Of a stretch of DNA of 64,000 nt, positions 1 to 12,541 are shown piece after piece. Origin of the DNA: Bimastos eiseni (Eukaryota > Annelida > Clitellata > Crassiclitellata > Lumbricidae). The notes beneath the pieces are model-generated. The model saw only the letters and a program-made list of their open reading frames with translations. It was not told the DNA's origin and searched no databases. The position numbers were made by a program, and so were the translations under genes. The stretch's first letter is position 1. Every line of letters begins with the position of its first letter. The DNA lies in the NCBI GenBank assembly GCA_959347315.1, contig OY365811.1, positions 29,947,904-30,011,903 on the forward strand. Direction: 5' to 3'.

Positions 1-865
1 GACCTAAACAAACAGCTCAATGGTCATTTTGTCTTGGCCAATTTCTCACTTTTTCAGTGGCAAAAAAAGGACGAATGATTTGATTCAAAAATTAGGTATT
101 ATAACAAAGATATCAAGTTCACAAAGCAAATCCTTAATTCACAGTTGATTACCAGTATCAAACAATATTTTGTGCAGTCAAAATTAGCGTTGAATTTACA
201 TTCATTAAAATCACAAAACTCACTCTGCAAGAATATAATTGTGTCATCATATTAAATGTCATCAGACAAAAACTGCAAAGAACTACAGCAACGCTAAGAA
301 ATGTTAACGACATGAAACAAAATCACTCTGTCAACATCATCCTAACAGTGTATTCAAATACACTATATTATGCATAGCACAAAGTCAAAACGTGTGCAAA
401 TGTTTGCATGTTTTCTGTGCACACTTACAAATCCTACAAGTTCAAAGTTTTTATATATATATCGAGACCTTTCAGAGATCACTTTTTAAATGTCTTACAC
501 AAAGCCTTTAGCGTTAAAAGAACATGTATATACCATGCAACAATGAGGTGGCAGTACAACACAGAAATTGCATTCTAATCTCGACACAAATCGACTTCAG
601 AATCCCCTTATTATGACCGCTAAAAAGGAGGGTTTGATGTTCATATATTACAGCAAATGTATGCAGACATTACAGTCCGACCTCACAGATAATCAACTTA
701 CGCCTTTCACACATTTTATTGGGTCAGTTCAATCAATCTGTGCCATGCCAGAGTTTTTGAGGCCAGGGCATCATCGCCCTGCGGTCGCGAAGTGATTGGT
801 TGCTTGGTTCTTTGGCCTAGGGTTAGGGATCGTTTTCCCAGATCATCCAAACAGAGAACAGTTAC
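1..865. other. Left edge, CLASRP intron or downstream flank
   Basis: No exon was recognised here on either strand. The segment lies downstream of the last visible CLASRP exon. If the splice donor at 865/864 is used, this is intron leading to RS-domain exons outside the window. If the donor is skipped, the reading frame stops at 716-718, directly on a minus-strand AATAAA. The remainder is AT-rich single-copy-looking sequence. Confidence 0.4.
716..865 (-). other. Possible read-through 3' end of CLASRP with stop inside AATAAA
   Basis: If the GT donor at 865-864 is not used, the CLASRP frame stays open for about 50 more codons and ends in TAA at 716-718. That stop is part of a minus-strand AATAAA followed by a TGTG stretch. 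This would give a short protein without most of the RS domain. It may be chance; the donor (GTAACT) looks usable. Confidence 0.3.
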
Positions 866-3800
866 CGACCGATGCATTTTGGAGTTTTTTTGTAAATGTG
901 GGGGCAGTGCTGGCCCATGAACCACTCCTCCCTCATCTGAACTCTCGCCTCCGAAGCTGGTGATGAACTGGACGACCCCTGCAGCCGCCGGTGACTTGGA
1001 TCTTGATCGAGACGATGACCTATAGGAAGAAACAAATAACTCCTTAGTTTTATCTTTAAGTGTAGTCTTAACCTCTGTATTTATGAATTTCTTATTAAAG
1101 TCTCATAGCACCACAACTTAATCATCCAAAGAAGGCACTAAGCAACTGAGCACTGAAGACTTGCTTAACGTACCTAGACAATGACCGGCTGTGTTTAACC
1201 TGTACGTTCTAATTCACACGTAAGTGCTGAACCAATGAACCACCATACCACATACCTAATATCAATCTAGTCAGATGATTTGCCAGTAATCTTAAGATTC
1301 CTCAGCAATCATCTGAACTATGGTGCCTCAGATTAGCTCCCAGAGTATGTCCTAATCATAGTACAAAACTTCATATCGTATCAAATATTTCATCTGAGTA
1401 GATTTGGCAGCTGACTCAATCTGTCCTTAATATAATGAGTAAGATAATATACACCATTAGTGGTATGACCGCGTTTACGGCGCTCTATAAATCGCCGTCA
1501 TTATTATTATTATCAAATCCACGCTGCACAAATTAGATGGTTGCATGAATAACATCTTAGCATAGTACACTTAGAGCAGCATCAATTGCATACTATTTTG
1601 AGGAGTTTTTCTTTCAATCTGCACACAAGCAGTCGTCGATCAACAACTGATGGGTCACATGTGTTAGCAGTAGAACCAAAAAATCTGAAAAAGTACATAG
1701 TGCCTTCTCAAGAAACCTACTCTGCCTCTGAGCAGAATAATAATTAATGCATATCTTGCGCTGTCAGTTCATTGAATTCTAGCGATCATCATGATAAATC
1801 TTCTCCATTTCTTTCTTTCTGAAATCGCGTCCCTTAGTTCCTCCAGGTTCATTCCAGTTTTTTTCCTGTATCTCGTCCATACATTTTTTTTCTTGGGCGC
1901 CCTCTTTTCTTCCTTCCTTCTCCACGTACCAGCATCATTTCCTTCTCCAGTCCATCTGATCGCATAACATGTCCAAGGAACCCCAGCTTCCTTCTCAACG
2001 CTGTTTGTTGCAACGTCTCATAAGTCTCAACTTCAATCTCCCTGTGCACCCCTTCGTTTGTCTTTTTCTCCGTCCGTGATATTCTCTGCATCTTCCTCCA
2101 TATCCACATTTCACATGCATTAATCTTTTTATCCATGTTCTTTGTCATTGTCCACGTCTCACAACCATATAGTACTGCAGGGAAGATCATATTGCCCTCA
2201 CTAGCCTTTTTGTCTATGCTCACGTGTTTATCCTTCCTTATCTATTAAAATCCACTCATTGCAGCTTTCCCTATTGCCACTCTTCTTTTTATTGACACAC
2301 AGGAAACTATAATTGCCTTAATTGCATCATGTAAATATGTTAATGGTTTGCAACTGAATTTCTTATATTAATACAGAAAAAAATACAATTATACAACTGA
2401 AGTGCAATTGGATTCCCTGAGGAGCTGAATGACTACGTACGTTCTAAGTTTGTCGAACTTCTGTGGCTTGGGACTTTCTCTAGCAGCATAACTGAAACAA
2501 GAACAAGGAAACGAACATTAAACACCATTTATCAAATTATGTCAGACCCAGTACACCAATTTAATATTCCTGAGGTACACATGACCCACATGATAATTAT
2601 AGAAATTAGGGCAATGCCGCTCTACAACAGCAAGTCTTTGCAAATGGCTATACCAGTGGAAAAGGAGCTGCAAAAAATGACTGCACAGACGCCATATGAG
2701 CAAATCCTGTGTTGGTCAACAAGAACTGCCAATGCAGAGACAGAGTGAGAACTTACTCTGTATGTTGTATTCCATGACAAACATAAGCCTGAGGCTGAAA
2801 TATTCCTACATATGGTAAAGGAGCAAAAGATGTCATAGAGAGATGGTGATGTGTTACCAAGGCTGTCAAAAAATGTTCAAATGACAACCTGGGTACCTGT
2901 CGACCTGCGCGGTCGGGTACCCGGATACCCGATTGTGCGGATACTTTGTTAGGAAATGTAAAAAATTGAGCATTTGTACGGGATTGTCGGGCACCCGAGA
3001 ATCGATTTCATTGCCTGCAGGGCTGTTGGCCTATATGACCAAATGAATATTTCTGGCATATGCTCAGGTAAAATCGCACATTTTTATGTAATGTCGTTAC
3101 CCGAGAACCGTTTTTCATTGCTCGGGCACTGAGTCAATATGACCAAGGGATTTTTTCTGGCCTATGTTCAGGTAAAATCGGGCATTTTCACGGAATTTCG
3201 GGTATCCAAAACCCAAGTTCATTACCCGGGTAGTCAGCTTCGGTCAGGTACCAAGATACCCAGGTACCCGTTGACAGCCTTATGTGTTACCCAACACATA
3301 CTTCCTAAGAGTGGAAAGACAATGAGAACTGTAATAAGGATTCAAAATTCCATAAAACGATTGGCATATCTGATGAATGGAAGTTGTTCCAGTAGCAAAT
3401 CAAAGATGTAGGAGTACAGAAAATTTGTAAAGATAAATACCTAGGAGGGCTGAGCTTTCTATCCTTCATTCGTTTTTCCTTGAAAGCTCTACGTTCACGG
3501 CGAGACTTTCGTCCCTACATTCAGAAGGATAAATAGTTAAAAATAAATTACCAATCAATATTAAACCTGTTGTAATGCCTCCATGAGAAATCTACTCAGT
3601 GGCGCTCCCAGTCTGACCACGGCCAAAGAACCCAGATCAAAGAGAAGAATAGACAGAACATGATGAGTTCCTAGGTAAAAACCAAGGTCCAAAGTAAGTC
3701 CATTTAAAGTGGTAGGACCCACAACAGACAAGGTATACTGCATCGTGGCAATGCGCGAGAATGGAATGACGAGAAGTCCCTACGCAGCGGAGCCCATTGG

Positions 3801-6800
3801 CAGTAGTAAGGCTGCATAGCTCCTGAAGATATGCAGGCACAGCCCCAACACGACAGTGACACACCAAGGAGGTGATCCAAAACGCAATGCACTGTATGAG
3901 GAGCAGCCAGTGCCAAAAATCACCCATATAGACACTGGATAGATACAACGCCTGTCCTGGAAATGCCTACTATCGTCGGCTTGAGTGCTACTTTGAAGGT
4001 AATTAGGTTTGGCTGAGATTAACTCAGTAGCACTTTTGTTCTCATATAAAGGTATCATATGAAGTTAATCAAAGAAATAACAATTGGTAAGTTCTAAGAC
4101 AAGGTACTGTATGTACTCTTCGAGCAAGAATAATTTGGCACCGCAGTAGCATGATGCACTAATCTTGTATTTAGAACCATGGGTTTCAACACATGCAAAC
4201 CCAAAATCTATCAAAAGAGAAATAGCACCATCTCTAGGCTCCAATATGTGATAAATTAAACCTTTTTACCCTAAATGACATATAAAACTCTTGAATGCAG
4301 TCTTTGAATATATACAGAATTCACATAATGTCCTAAAAATTGTGGTCTCACAGGAAAAAAACAGGAAATTGCCAACAATGTCAACGTCATTAAAGCAAGG
4401 TCGTATTAAAAAGAGGCTGCACTCAAAAACAAAACTACACAATCACAAGAAGTCTTTACATTTCTAGGAGATGATGTGAATTCCAGTCGAAGAGCTTTGT
4501 CTATGTTGGCCCTTCAGCTTGTAATTGTCTTCCACAATCCCTATCCATGGAATTACTGACCTTCTCACCTTGCCAGTTTCGGAGACGCTTTTAGACCCTC
4601 CTGCTCCCTTGCCCAAACACAGACGCTCATAGAGAGCGCTGCTGATTTGAGCTGCACCATATAAAGGCTTGATTATATTACATTCCAACTTCAAACAAGA
4701 GGAAAAATAGACGGTATTTTCACAAAAAGGATGAATCAGTGACCAACCGAGAACTGGGCTTTCTCTTCCTCCAGCTGCCTAGCTGTTCTCAAAGCATCAG
4801 CCTCATCACGATCCATCTGGAGAAAACTACAAACGAAAAGAACGGTCCCGTCTTATTACATTATGGTACATATAGTAACCACTATGAGGTACAAACTAAC
4901 TTAAAATTGATAATGCATACCCTTTACATAGCAGTTCAGATGTACACTTTGAAAGCCATACCCATTACATAGCAGTTCAGATATACACTTTGAATGCCAT
5001 ACCCATTACATAGCAGTTCAGATATACACTTTGAAAGCCATACCCATTACATAGCAGTTCAGATGTACACTTTGAAAGCCATACCCATTACATAGCAGTT
5101 CAGATATACACTTTGAATGCCATACCCGTTACACAGCAGTTCAGATGTACACTTTGAATGCCATACCCATTACATAGCAGTTCAGATGTACACTTTGAAA
5201 GCCATACCCGTTACACAGCAGTTCAGATGTATATTTTGAATGTCATACACTTTACATATCAGTTCAGACCCTTTACATAGAAGTTCAGTTGTACACTTTG
5301 AATGGCACCTTATGCTCGTAACTACTTTTAATGAAACTGCCTAGTAGCAATTCTAAGCTTAGAAGGCAAAGCGACCATTGAAAACAACGATATCAACTGT
5401 CAGCAAAAACAAGCTTCAGAAGCAATTCTTACTTAGAATAATCCATGCCCTTCATTCCATATTCCGTTGATATCATGTTCAGAAGTTGTTCCTGTTCCTT
5501 GGTCAACAAGTCAATATCAAGGATGTTATCTGAAAACACATTTCAACCTTGATTTGTTCAGACATACACATTATCCTGTAATTCTTCATTTCCTTTTTCC
5601 AAACTTTTCTGAAGACTTTTGCTGCACTGCTATGACAACACATAATGATTGAGGAAACAATTCACAATCACTCCTAAGTGAAACTGTGATACTTGTAATC
5701 CTATGCATTGGTCAGTCAAGATCCGAGTGTAGGAGAAGCTAAAAGACAGGCTGCAAAACATGAGCAATCTGAAAAAGATTGCATTGTTAAATGTTGATCC
5801 CATTGTCTGAATATTGAAGGTCCTTTAATGAGTACTCTCAAGCATGTTAAGACTACCAGCAACAATAAAGTAAGGAAATCACATAGCTATTTCCCATTCA
5901 TAAACAATAATCAAAGTAGCAATTATCAAACTAACAAAAGATCCCAAACCATTGTAATTAAGGATGTTCTCACCATAAATTGTACAATTAATAATATAAT
6001 AAAATAAGCTTTTACCATACCTAAATCAATTTCTTCATCGGAACTTATATCGTCTTCATCCTCATCATCTTCATTCGGTTCAGCGACCGGTGTGCTATCG
6101 TCATAGGTGTATCCAATAGCAGCTTTCTTTGTTACACACCTTAAAGTGAAATAAAGTAGAAATCAAATATAATTCCACCTTCATTCTCAACAAACTTGTC
6201 GAGTGCAACCCACTGACTGTGATACAACATCGGACAGAATGTTCTCACGAGGTCTTTGATGCAGTTCACGCCTATGCCCTAAATTCTGCTTTGACTTCCT
6301 TACCCACCACTGTCTCTGCCCTCAAAGACTGGACATCTATAAACAGCTATTACTAGATACTTAGAACAATAATGAAGATAACAAAATCTTTTCGATTATA
6401 TTACATCTGATTAAGAGTGCTGGTCATACTTCTTTTTGTCGTCCTCCGCTTTCTTCGTTGTGATGGTTTCCATGGAGCCAAACTGCTCATCAAGGTAGAT
6501 CTGATGGAGACACTGTTCCTCGGTGACTACAATTGTACAACAAAACACTTAATTAAACACAAATTCTATGATGAAGAAGATGCCATCTATAATTTTTATA
6601 TCCATGCAACTACAAGTTAAAGACTTTTAAAGATATCTGCTCATTTAATCATCAAACTTTATATCCATTTTCAAAGATCTAGTCATTAATATTAAAATTA
6701 ATGCCAAGTCCCACACTCCCACAACTTTCCCTCGAAGCAATGATGTGAAACTGATTTCTATTGCAAAAAACACTTCCTCAATCACAACACAAGGATTATA

Positions 6801-9800
6801 TATCACCGAGTCATGATAAGCAACAGTTGACAAACACCTCAAAATCACAGTGATCAGAGAACACAATGACCGGTTATTTTATTAAGGTAATTAAAACCGA
6901 GAAACAAACCTGATGCGCATTCATTCTGTACAAGAATTCTATAGCGCTCGTAGTTGCATTTTCCCTCTTCATGGTCAGCATCAGAACTAAGTAAGATCAA
7001 ACAGAATGAGTAAATCAGACAGCATTTCCAGGTTTTCAATCCAAACTGTAGTAAAATAATCAATTGATTGAGTTATACAAAAATCCATCAAAATTAAAGG
7101 CAGGAGATAGAAGGCATCTCATATGAACTTGTAGAGAATTCTTCCCAGTAGTTGAACTGTGACTTCATGTTGCCAGGTAAAGAAATACTCAGTAATTTCT
7201 GAAGTAGTGCTGTATAAATGACTATATTACAACTATTGGCCAACAACATCTGCGTTTACATAATGTCACTGGCATAGACCTATATAGGAAGCTGGTCCAC
7301 ACAGAATGTGACTTATTGAGGGGTGATGTTAACTGAATGTTGCAAGAGGTCCCAAAATCGTCTACATCTAACTCTTCAACGACGAGCGTGTACCAAAACG
7401 AATGGGAAAACCTATGCAGTTTGTCCTTCAAGGTTAATTAAGTAACTGAAGCCAGCAAAGTTTTGTGAAACCTCAGAATCAAAATTCCCTTCACTGCATT
7501 GCAAACATGACCACACATTGCATCAACAATAAAAGAAATCAGTGTAAAATTTTCTGCTACACAAAATTTACCATAAACTGAATAGTCGCCACACAGAAAT
7601 TCTAGAATAGACAAAACAAGAGCAGAAATAACTGGAGTGTAATTTGTGATGGTTACATCAGACAGACCATAGAGCAGTGCTACTCAAACTGTAGTTGCTA
7701 ATTGAGGAGTCGCCAACCAGGCAGTTGAATAATAATTGGAATCACCATATTGATCACACTCAAATTTAACCACTGCATAACAAGCAGCTTTAGACATGCA
7801 AACTGCTATACGTTTTTTACTGTTGCACAATGCAATAGAAAAGCATCAGTCTAGAGCTGTTGTGATCAATCATCAAAACTCATATATCAGGCTCATTATT
7901 AGAACAATCAGTATTGGCAAACTTAATCAGTGCTGATGCAAACAGCTTAGTTTGGAGGCTGATCACTAGCCAGATGATTTTGTACTGGTGGCCCATCGTC
8001 CGTCTACTGACATCCTGCTGCGGCCCACACAAAAAATAAAATTAATCAATACAAAACCAGGTGCCCACCAATTTTTATCACAGTAAGTGCAACAGCAAAA
8101 CATGTGCTTGCATTGCATTAGTAGGCTATGTTTTCAAAACTGAACATTTTGACTAAACAAATAATGAGGCATACATAGCGATATAATCTTTCATCACAAA
8201 TTGCTTGGACGAAGAATCAAAAGCTGCTTACTCGGTAAAGTTGTCCTACAACTGAGCAATGACACTCTTTTCTAACCTTTTCGATGACTTTGATGGTTCA
8301 GGAATATAATCAATGTGGGAACGAACATCATATCTGTCAATGAGGACTTCAGCATTTCCCTGCCACGGCTGCCTGAATACAGCACATTAATAATAATTAC
8401 CTAGTCTATTTAACAATTGTCAAATGCACACCGGGCTCTTTTATGACTAAGAGCATCTTATCACTATAATGAATACAAACTCCTAAAGACTATAAATATC
8501 TTATCAAAGAGGAAATACTGAAAGAATGCAACACTTCTACAGTGCCATCTATGAAACCCTATAAAGAACCACTGCTAATACAAACATCACTAAATTCATC
8601 AAAAGGTGAATGATATCAAATGGCTGGAAGTAAAAAATTGGCAGGCTATTGGCCCACATGCATATCAGAGGTGTATCAGAGGCACTTTCAAGTATTTACA
8701 TACAAGCACAATTTTTACATAATACATACAATGCTTGCATACATAAATTTACATAAAACCCAATCACGACTATTGGATTTTGAGTACACTTTTTACACCA
8801 TACTCAGATCTGTATGTAAGTATGCGTGGCTTCTCATTTGAGAAATAGTAAGTGGCTTGAATATCAATCATGCTGGCTTGAGTAGGCAGACAATGTACAA
8901 TCGACCTCAGGGGCTTTTGTGTACAGATCGTACAGCGTATACTGTGTATCATTTTGGTATAGCTGTATATATAATACTAATTATGTAGACCTATCTCAAT
9001 ACAGTTTCATAACTATTATTATTGAGTTTTCATATAGCGAACTATAGACAGGAGCTCATTCCAGGTCCTAGGGCCAGCAATGGATAAAGAGTATTGCTGT
9101 CTGTTATCCATTACACATCATAGTTCTACTAATAATTCTTTGCGTGCTAATTGGCCAAAATATAAACGACTGTACAGTAAGACTATTTACATACAGAAGC
9201 CTAACCTGGTAGTGAATCAGTGATTTCAATATTTTTATGAATCAAACTGAAAAAGACTAATGGAAGCAACACAATAACAACAAATTAAATGATCACAGTA
9301 AGTAAATTAGAGATACGTAAATTAGGTAAATAAAATAATGATCTGACCCAGGTTCACCTTGGAGTCAAACTCATCAAGCAACAGACAACACCTTTTGCTA
9401 GTCGAGCAACTTACCATATGTGCCGCCGTTGATAGGCGAACGACCAAGTAGAGCAAGTGATCACTCACCTCAAATGAAAAGCTGTATGTACATTTATATA
9501 CTTGTCAGTATCTATGTCATAGCCCAACACTGTATAGAAAATTCTTAGGTGAAAAGAATGAAGACAGAAATAAGCCTAATAAGCAACAGACATGATCTGT
9601 GGTCCCTCTGCAGCCATCGCTACAGCTGAGTCGAGATGTATTTTTGTAGGACGACCATATACACGAAGGAACTGTGTCGGGTCAAGTTTCTAAAACACAG
9701 CACAGAAAATTCTTCAATTAGCAATTTTTCCATCATTACAATCAATGCTGACTGGTGCACATGCAAATAAATAAAACTTACTTTAAATTATTCGATTAGA

Positions 9801-10144
9801 AAAACCAAGTAATGTTGGCAGCATTGTGAACTTGCACAAATTCAACAAATAACAACTCTGTAGTAAATTCTGTAAGTTCTCAGAAATTAGTTTAAGCTCT
9901 GAAGTTGCATTACAGAAACAATTCTTCTAGTACTGAGATCAAACTCTACATCATATGTCTTTAATTTCATTAAATATATGTGAGATGTAGGTTTTAAGAA
10001 AAAAATGTGAGAGATTAACAATTCCTCCATCTTACAATTTTCTCATAATACTCCCTCCTACGATCTGCTCGTTTCTTGTAATCGACCATCATGACACGAA
10101 TCTTCCGCTCCTGCTTTCTGGCCTCATGCCACATTATTCTCCGA
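866..10144 (-). CDS. CLASRP: CLK4-associating serine/arginine-rich protein (CLASRP/SWAP2), 5' eleven coding exons
   Basis: CLASRP is a nuclear SR-related protein that binds CLK kinases and influences alternative splicing. Coding exons in transcript order: 10134-10036, 9689-9592, 8372-8277, 6986-6910, 6526-6430, 6139-6021, 5529-5433, 4826-4748, 3514-3441, 2491-2441, 1019-866. All junctions are GT/AG and the phases agree, giving 347 codons. The start MWHEARKQERKIRVMMVDYK is the family's conserved N-terminus; exon 1 has 10 nt of 5'UTR after an acceptor. Further conserved blocks are DPTQFL..GR...HLDSAVA, CNYERYR.LVQN, an acidic EDDEDEDD stretch, GRKSRRERR and FITSFGG. A short SRSRSKSP stretch begins the RS part. 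The human protein is about 674 aa, so the C-terminal half should lie left of the window. Identification is by remembered family sequence; high confidence. Confidence 0.9.
1437..1515 (+). repeat. Retroelement 3' tail with ATT repeat
   Basis: A short stretch ends in GCGCTCTATAAATCGCCG followed by a run of TTATTATTATT. This is the look of a LINE or SINE 3' end with a simple-repeat tail. It lies in a CLASRP intron. No body of the element was recognised. Confidence 0.4.
1800..2230 (-). mobile_element. LINE ORF2 C-terminal fragment
   Basis: An open frame at 2223-1849 encodes the usual C-terminus of non-LTR retrotransposon ORF2: LYGCETWTMTK, then an I.A.EMWIWRKMQRI block, LRRKLGFLGHVMRSDG and a basic GRPRKK end. 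The reverse transcriptase and endonuclease parts are absent, so this is a 5'-truncated copy. It lies in the CLASRP intron between exons 2491-2441 and 1019-866 and is in the same orientation as the gene. Confidence 0.8.
2849..3291. mobile_element. Short inverted-repeat element with 10-bp target duplication
   Basis: The element runs from 2859 to 3281. Its ends are an exact 11-bp inverted repeat, AAGGCTGTCAA and TTGACAGCCTT. It is flanked by ATGTGTTACC on both sides (2849-2858 and 3282-3291). Inside are GGTACCCGGGT-like palindromic patches near both ends and about two copies of a 113-bp repeat (2970-3190), each ending CAGGTAAAATCG. No coding capacity. The duplication length points away from hAT (8 bp) towards a Mutator-like or unknown superfamily. 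Located in a CLASRP intron. Confidence 0.75.
3570..4010 (-). mobile_element. CR1/L2-like LINE 3' end (ORF2 C-terminus)
   Basis: Minus-strand frames show a degraded copy of the ORF2 end: HWLLLIQCIAF, then AYLQELC and NSSCSVYSSL in place of the usual wording. It finishes in GAGCGCCACTGAGTAGAT plus a trailer. The same family occurs at 55750-56290 in better condition ([18 protein letters not shown]). Several stops and frame changes show that this copy is dead. Confidence 0.7.
4919..5309. repeat. 41-bp minisatellite in CLASRP intron
   Basis: About nine head-to-tail copies of a 41-bp unit of the form ACCCATTACATAGCAGTTCA followed by GATGTACACTTTGAAAGCCAT. Copies differ at a few sites (ATATAC versus GTACAC, GAAAG versus GAATG), and the last copies are more diverged, one of them truncated. 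It lies between exons 4748-4826 and 5433-5529. Confidence 0.95.
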
Positions 10145-11697
10145 CTGAAACAACAACAATGCAGAATTACAGTTACTGTGAAGTAATCACACGCCTAACA
10201 CGGTCGTCAACTCTTAAATCAATTTAAAACTTATTTATTTATCATCAAGATTTTTCTCAAATCAAAATGTGCAATAAATTTGTTTAATGGTCGGGTGATT
10301 AGATGTTCGAGCTTATAAACTGAACCCTTTACAGTTAATCATTAATTCTTAAATAATGAACTGTGAAACATGGTTTAAAAATTAACAGCCCTAGTTGTTG
10401 TGAACAAAAGTGAGGCCCAACCACGAGATTCCAATCCAAAGCTGACAGATAACATCAATGCTCAACGTTTCTGAATCAAGCTATGCATAACTACCAATGT
10501 TGGAGAGACAAAATAAATGAAGACATAAACAGTATTTAGACACTAATTGAAACCAAGTGATTGGAACTTATTACAATAACTGCATACCTAAAATCATCAG
10601 GCACCATGATTAATGAAGGACAATATGAGGCAATTAAAACCCTATTAAATACTGCTAGAATACATAGACTACCAAGGTAGGTAAATCAATTCAGCACAGG
10701 CAGGTTCATATACCAAAAATCAGTCCCAGAGTAATTAAAAGCATATTCCTGGGGAACTGCACACTGAGAAATACCAAATATATCCATATCCAAATATTAT
10801 TCGTGGCCAGGACACTGACATTTGCACAATAAATGTATAATTTTAAATATTATATATCTTTATTTATTTGATCCAAAGGTAACTGAAAATTGAAAACACT
10901 TTTGAGCTGTCCTATATCCCTAGGCAGCAAAAAATTATTATTAATAGTCAAGCCAATCTCAAACAAATAAAACTTACAGAATATGAACTTAGAGGAAGTA
11001 TGCACATCAGAAGTCAACAAGCATAAAAACCAAACGCTCTGTGTACACTCTCTTAGTGCTGAAGGATTATTTTTGCATGAGTTCTATGCAAGTAGCATAA
11101 TGGCATATATAACAATTGAAATAATACAAACTCTGGAGCATCTGCTGTCACCTTTTAATTTTATTCATTTATTTCATAGCAGCATGATTTCATAGCAGAG
11201 AATGTACTTTCCTCGTCTAAATCCATGATTGTCACTGTATCTTCAGCAACAATGAAAGGCAGTTTGGAGTATGTTTCTTTTATCAAAATAAATAATTGCA
11301 CTGAAGAAATAATATTACATCACATTCTCCTATAAGCTCACATAATATCGAATGGGGTGACCAGATTCCAATCTATAAAACTAAACAGAAAAAATATGCA
11401 CTTGACAACAACCTTGATCTGTCTCTTAATCGTAGCAAAAAATAGTGCATTCCACACAAAAATATACCTTTATCTATTTTGTTATTTTGCATTCACGACT
11501 TAGCAGACCAGCACTTGTAACGATGTGGTGCACACAAAAAATTCGCAGCACATGTGGCCCAAAAAAAAAAACTAAAAAGACAATTTGCCAACAGTGCTGA
11601 CTTGTTTGCTGCATATCTCTGGGTTCGTCTGGCATGTTAAGATTTGTGCACAAATTCTGATATGTATTTTAGAAACTTTCTTTGCTCTATACTGGGT

Positions 11698-11970
11698 AGC
11701 CATAAGGATGTGTAGCGAATCGCCGAAACCTGATTCCCGAAACTGATTTCTGCTGTATCCCCGAAAACGAAGCTAGATTGATGAAAAGGATTCTGCTAAA
11801 TTGGAAGTTGGATCAGAGAATTCACGCAGAAGCTGGATTGATGAATGAATTGCGTTGTTTTGAGACAGTTCAGCGGTTTTCAATAATGCATTGCTGTTTT
11901 CGGAGAATTGAGCTTTTTGGCCTTTTCAGCGTTTTTGGGTTTCGATGATTTGGGTTGATCCCAGCCATAA
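11698..11970. mobile_element. hAT-like MITE, copy 1
   Basis: Element 11706-11962 (257 bp), flanked by AGCCATAA on both sides (11698-11705, 11963-11970). The ends are imperfect inverted repeats sharing GAATCGCCGAAAC on the left and, read on the other strand, AAATCATCGAAAC on the right. It has no ORF. The 8-bp duplication suggests mobilisation by a hAT transposase. A second copy with the same ends starts 425 bp further on. Confidence 0.8.
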
Positions 11971-12122
11971 TGCTTATGTACGCGATCAACTGCAGACGAA
12001 CCAAAGTTGAACTTTACCCATAAACGCAGTCAATAATCGCTCAAAATTATCTATAAGCAGACCATCCTTCCGGTCCTCCGGTTGGCGGCACGCAAAAAGA
12101 CCAGCCATCAGTGAAACATTAA

Positions 12123-12408
12123 AACAATACGGGTGCGTAGCGAATCGCCGAAACCCGAATCCTAGAAACTGCTTTCCGCCGTATCCCCGAAAACGAAGCT
12201 GGATTGATTAAAAGGATTCTGCTTAAATGACGTTGGATAAATGAAAAGAATTCATCCAGGAGCTGGATTGATGAATGAATCGCGCTGTTTTGAGATAGTT
12301 CAGCGTTTTTAAATAGTACATTGCTGCCTTCGGGGATTCGGGTTTTTTGGGCTTTTCAGCGTTTTCGGGGATTCGGGTTTCGATGATTCGGGTTGATCCC
12401 AATAATAC
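12123..12408. mobile_element. hAT-like MITE, copy 2
   Basis: Element 12131-12400 (270 bp), the same family and orientation as the copy at 11706. It is flanked by AACAATAC and AATAATAC (one mismatch). It contains CCGAAAACGAAGCTGGATTG and the terminal CGATGATTCGGGTTGATCCC. The separate target duplications show two independent insertions rather than a local duplication. Confidence 0.8.
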
Positions 12409-12541
12409 CTCACAAAAATATTCCGAAATTCAGCGGGCTGTGCATTGATTCAGATTTTACTTTAAACATTTACTTACTTTACTTAATCTAGATGCAGTAT
12501 TCTTCTTTGAACTCAATTCTACAGTGCGCTAAAATACTTAC

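Larger units (their letters stand above)
10145..12541 (-). other. CLASRP first intron (probable)
   Basis: No coding exon was recognised between the start-codon exon and a strong minus-strand donor at 12541. The two MITEs described separately occupy 11706-11962 and 12131-12400. The rest is AT-rich and unremarkable. Confidence 0.5.

Noticed and set aside
4464..4694. Extra CLASRP exon on the minus strand
   Set aside because: Exons 4748-4826 and 3441-3514 join in phase and match the family without it, and its peptide has no family similarity.
4919..5309. CRISPR-like array (also considered for 18270-18443)
   Set aside because: Repeats are directly contiguous with no unique spacers, and the genome is animal; these are minisatellites.
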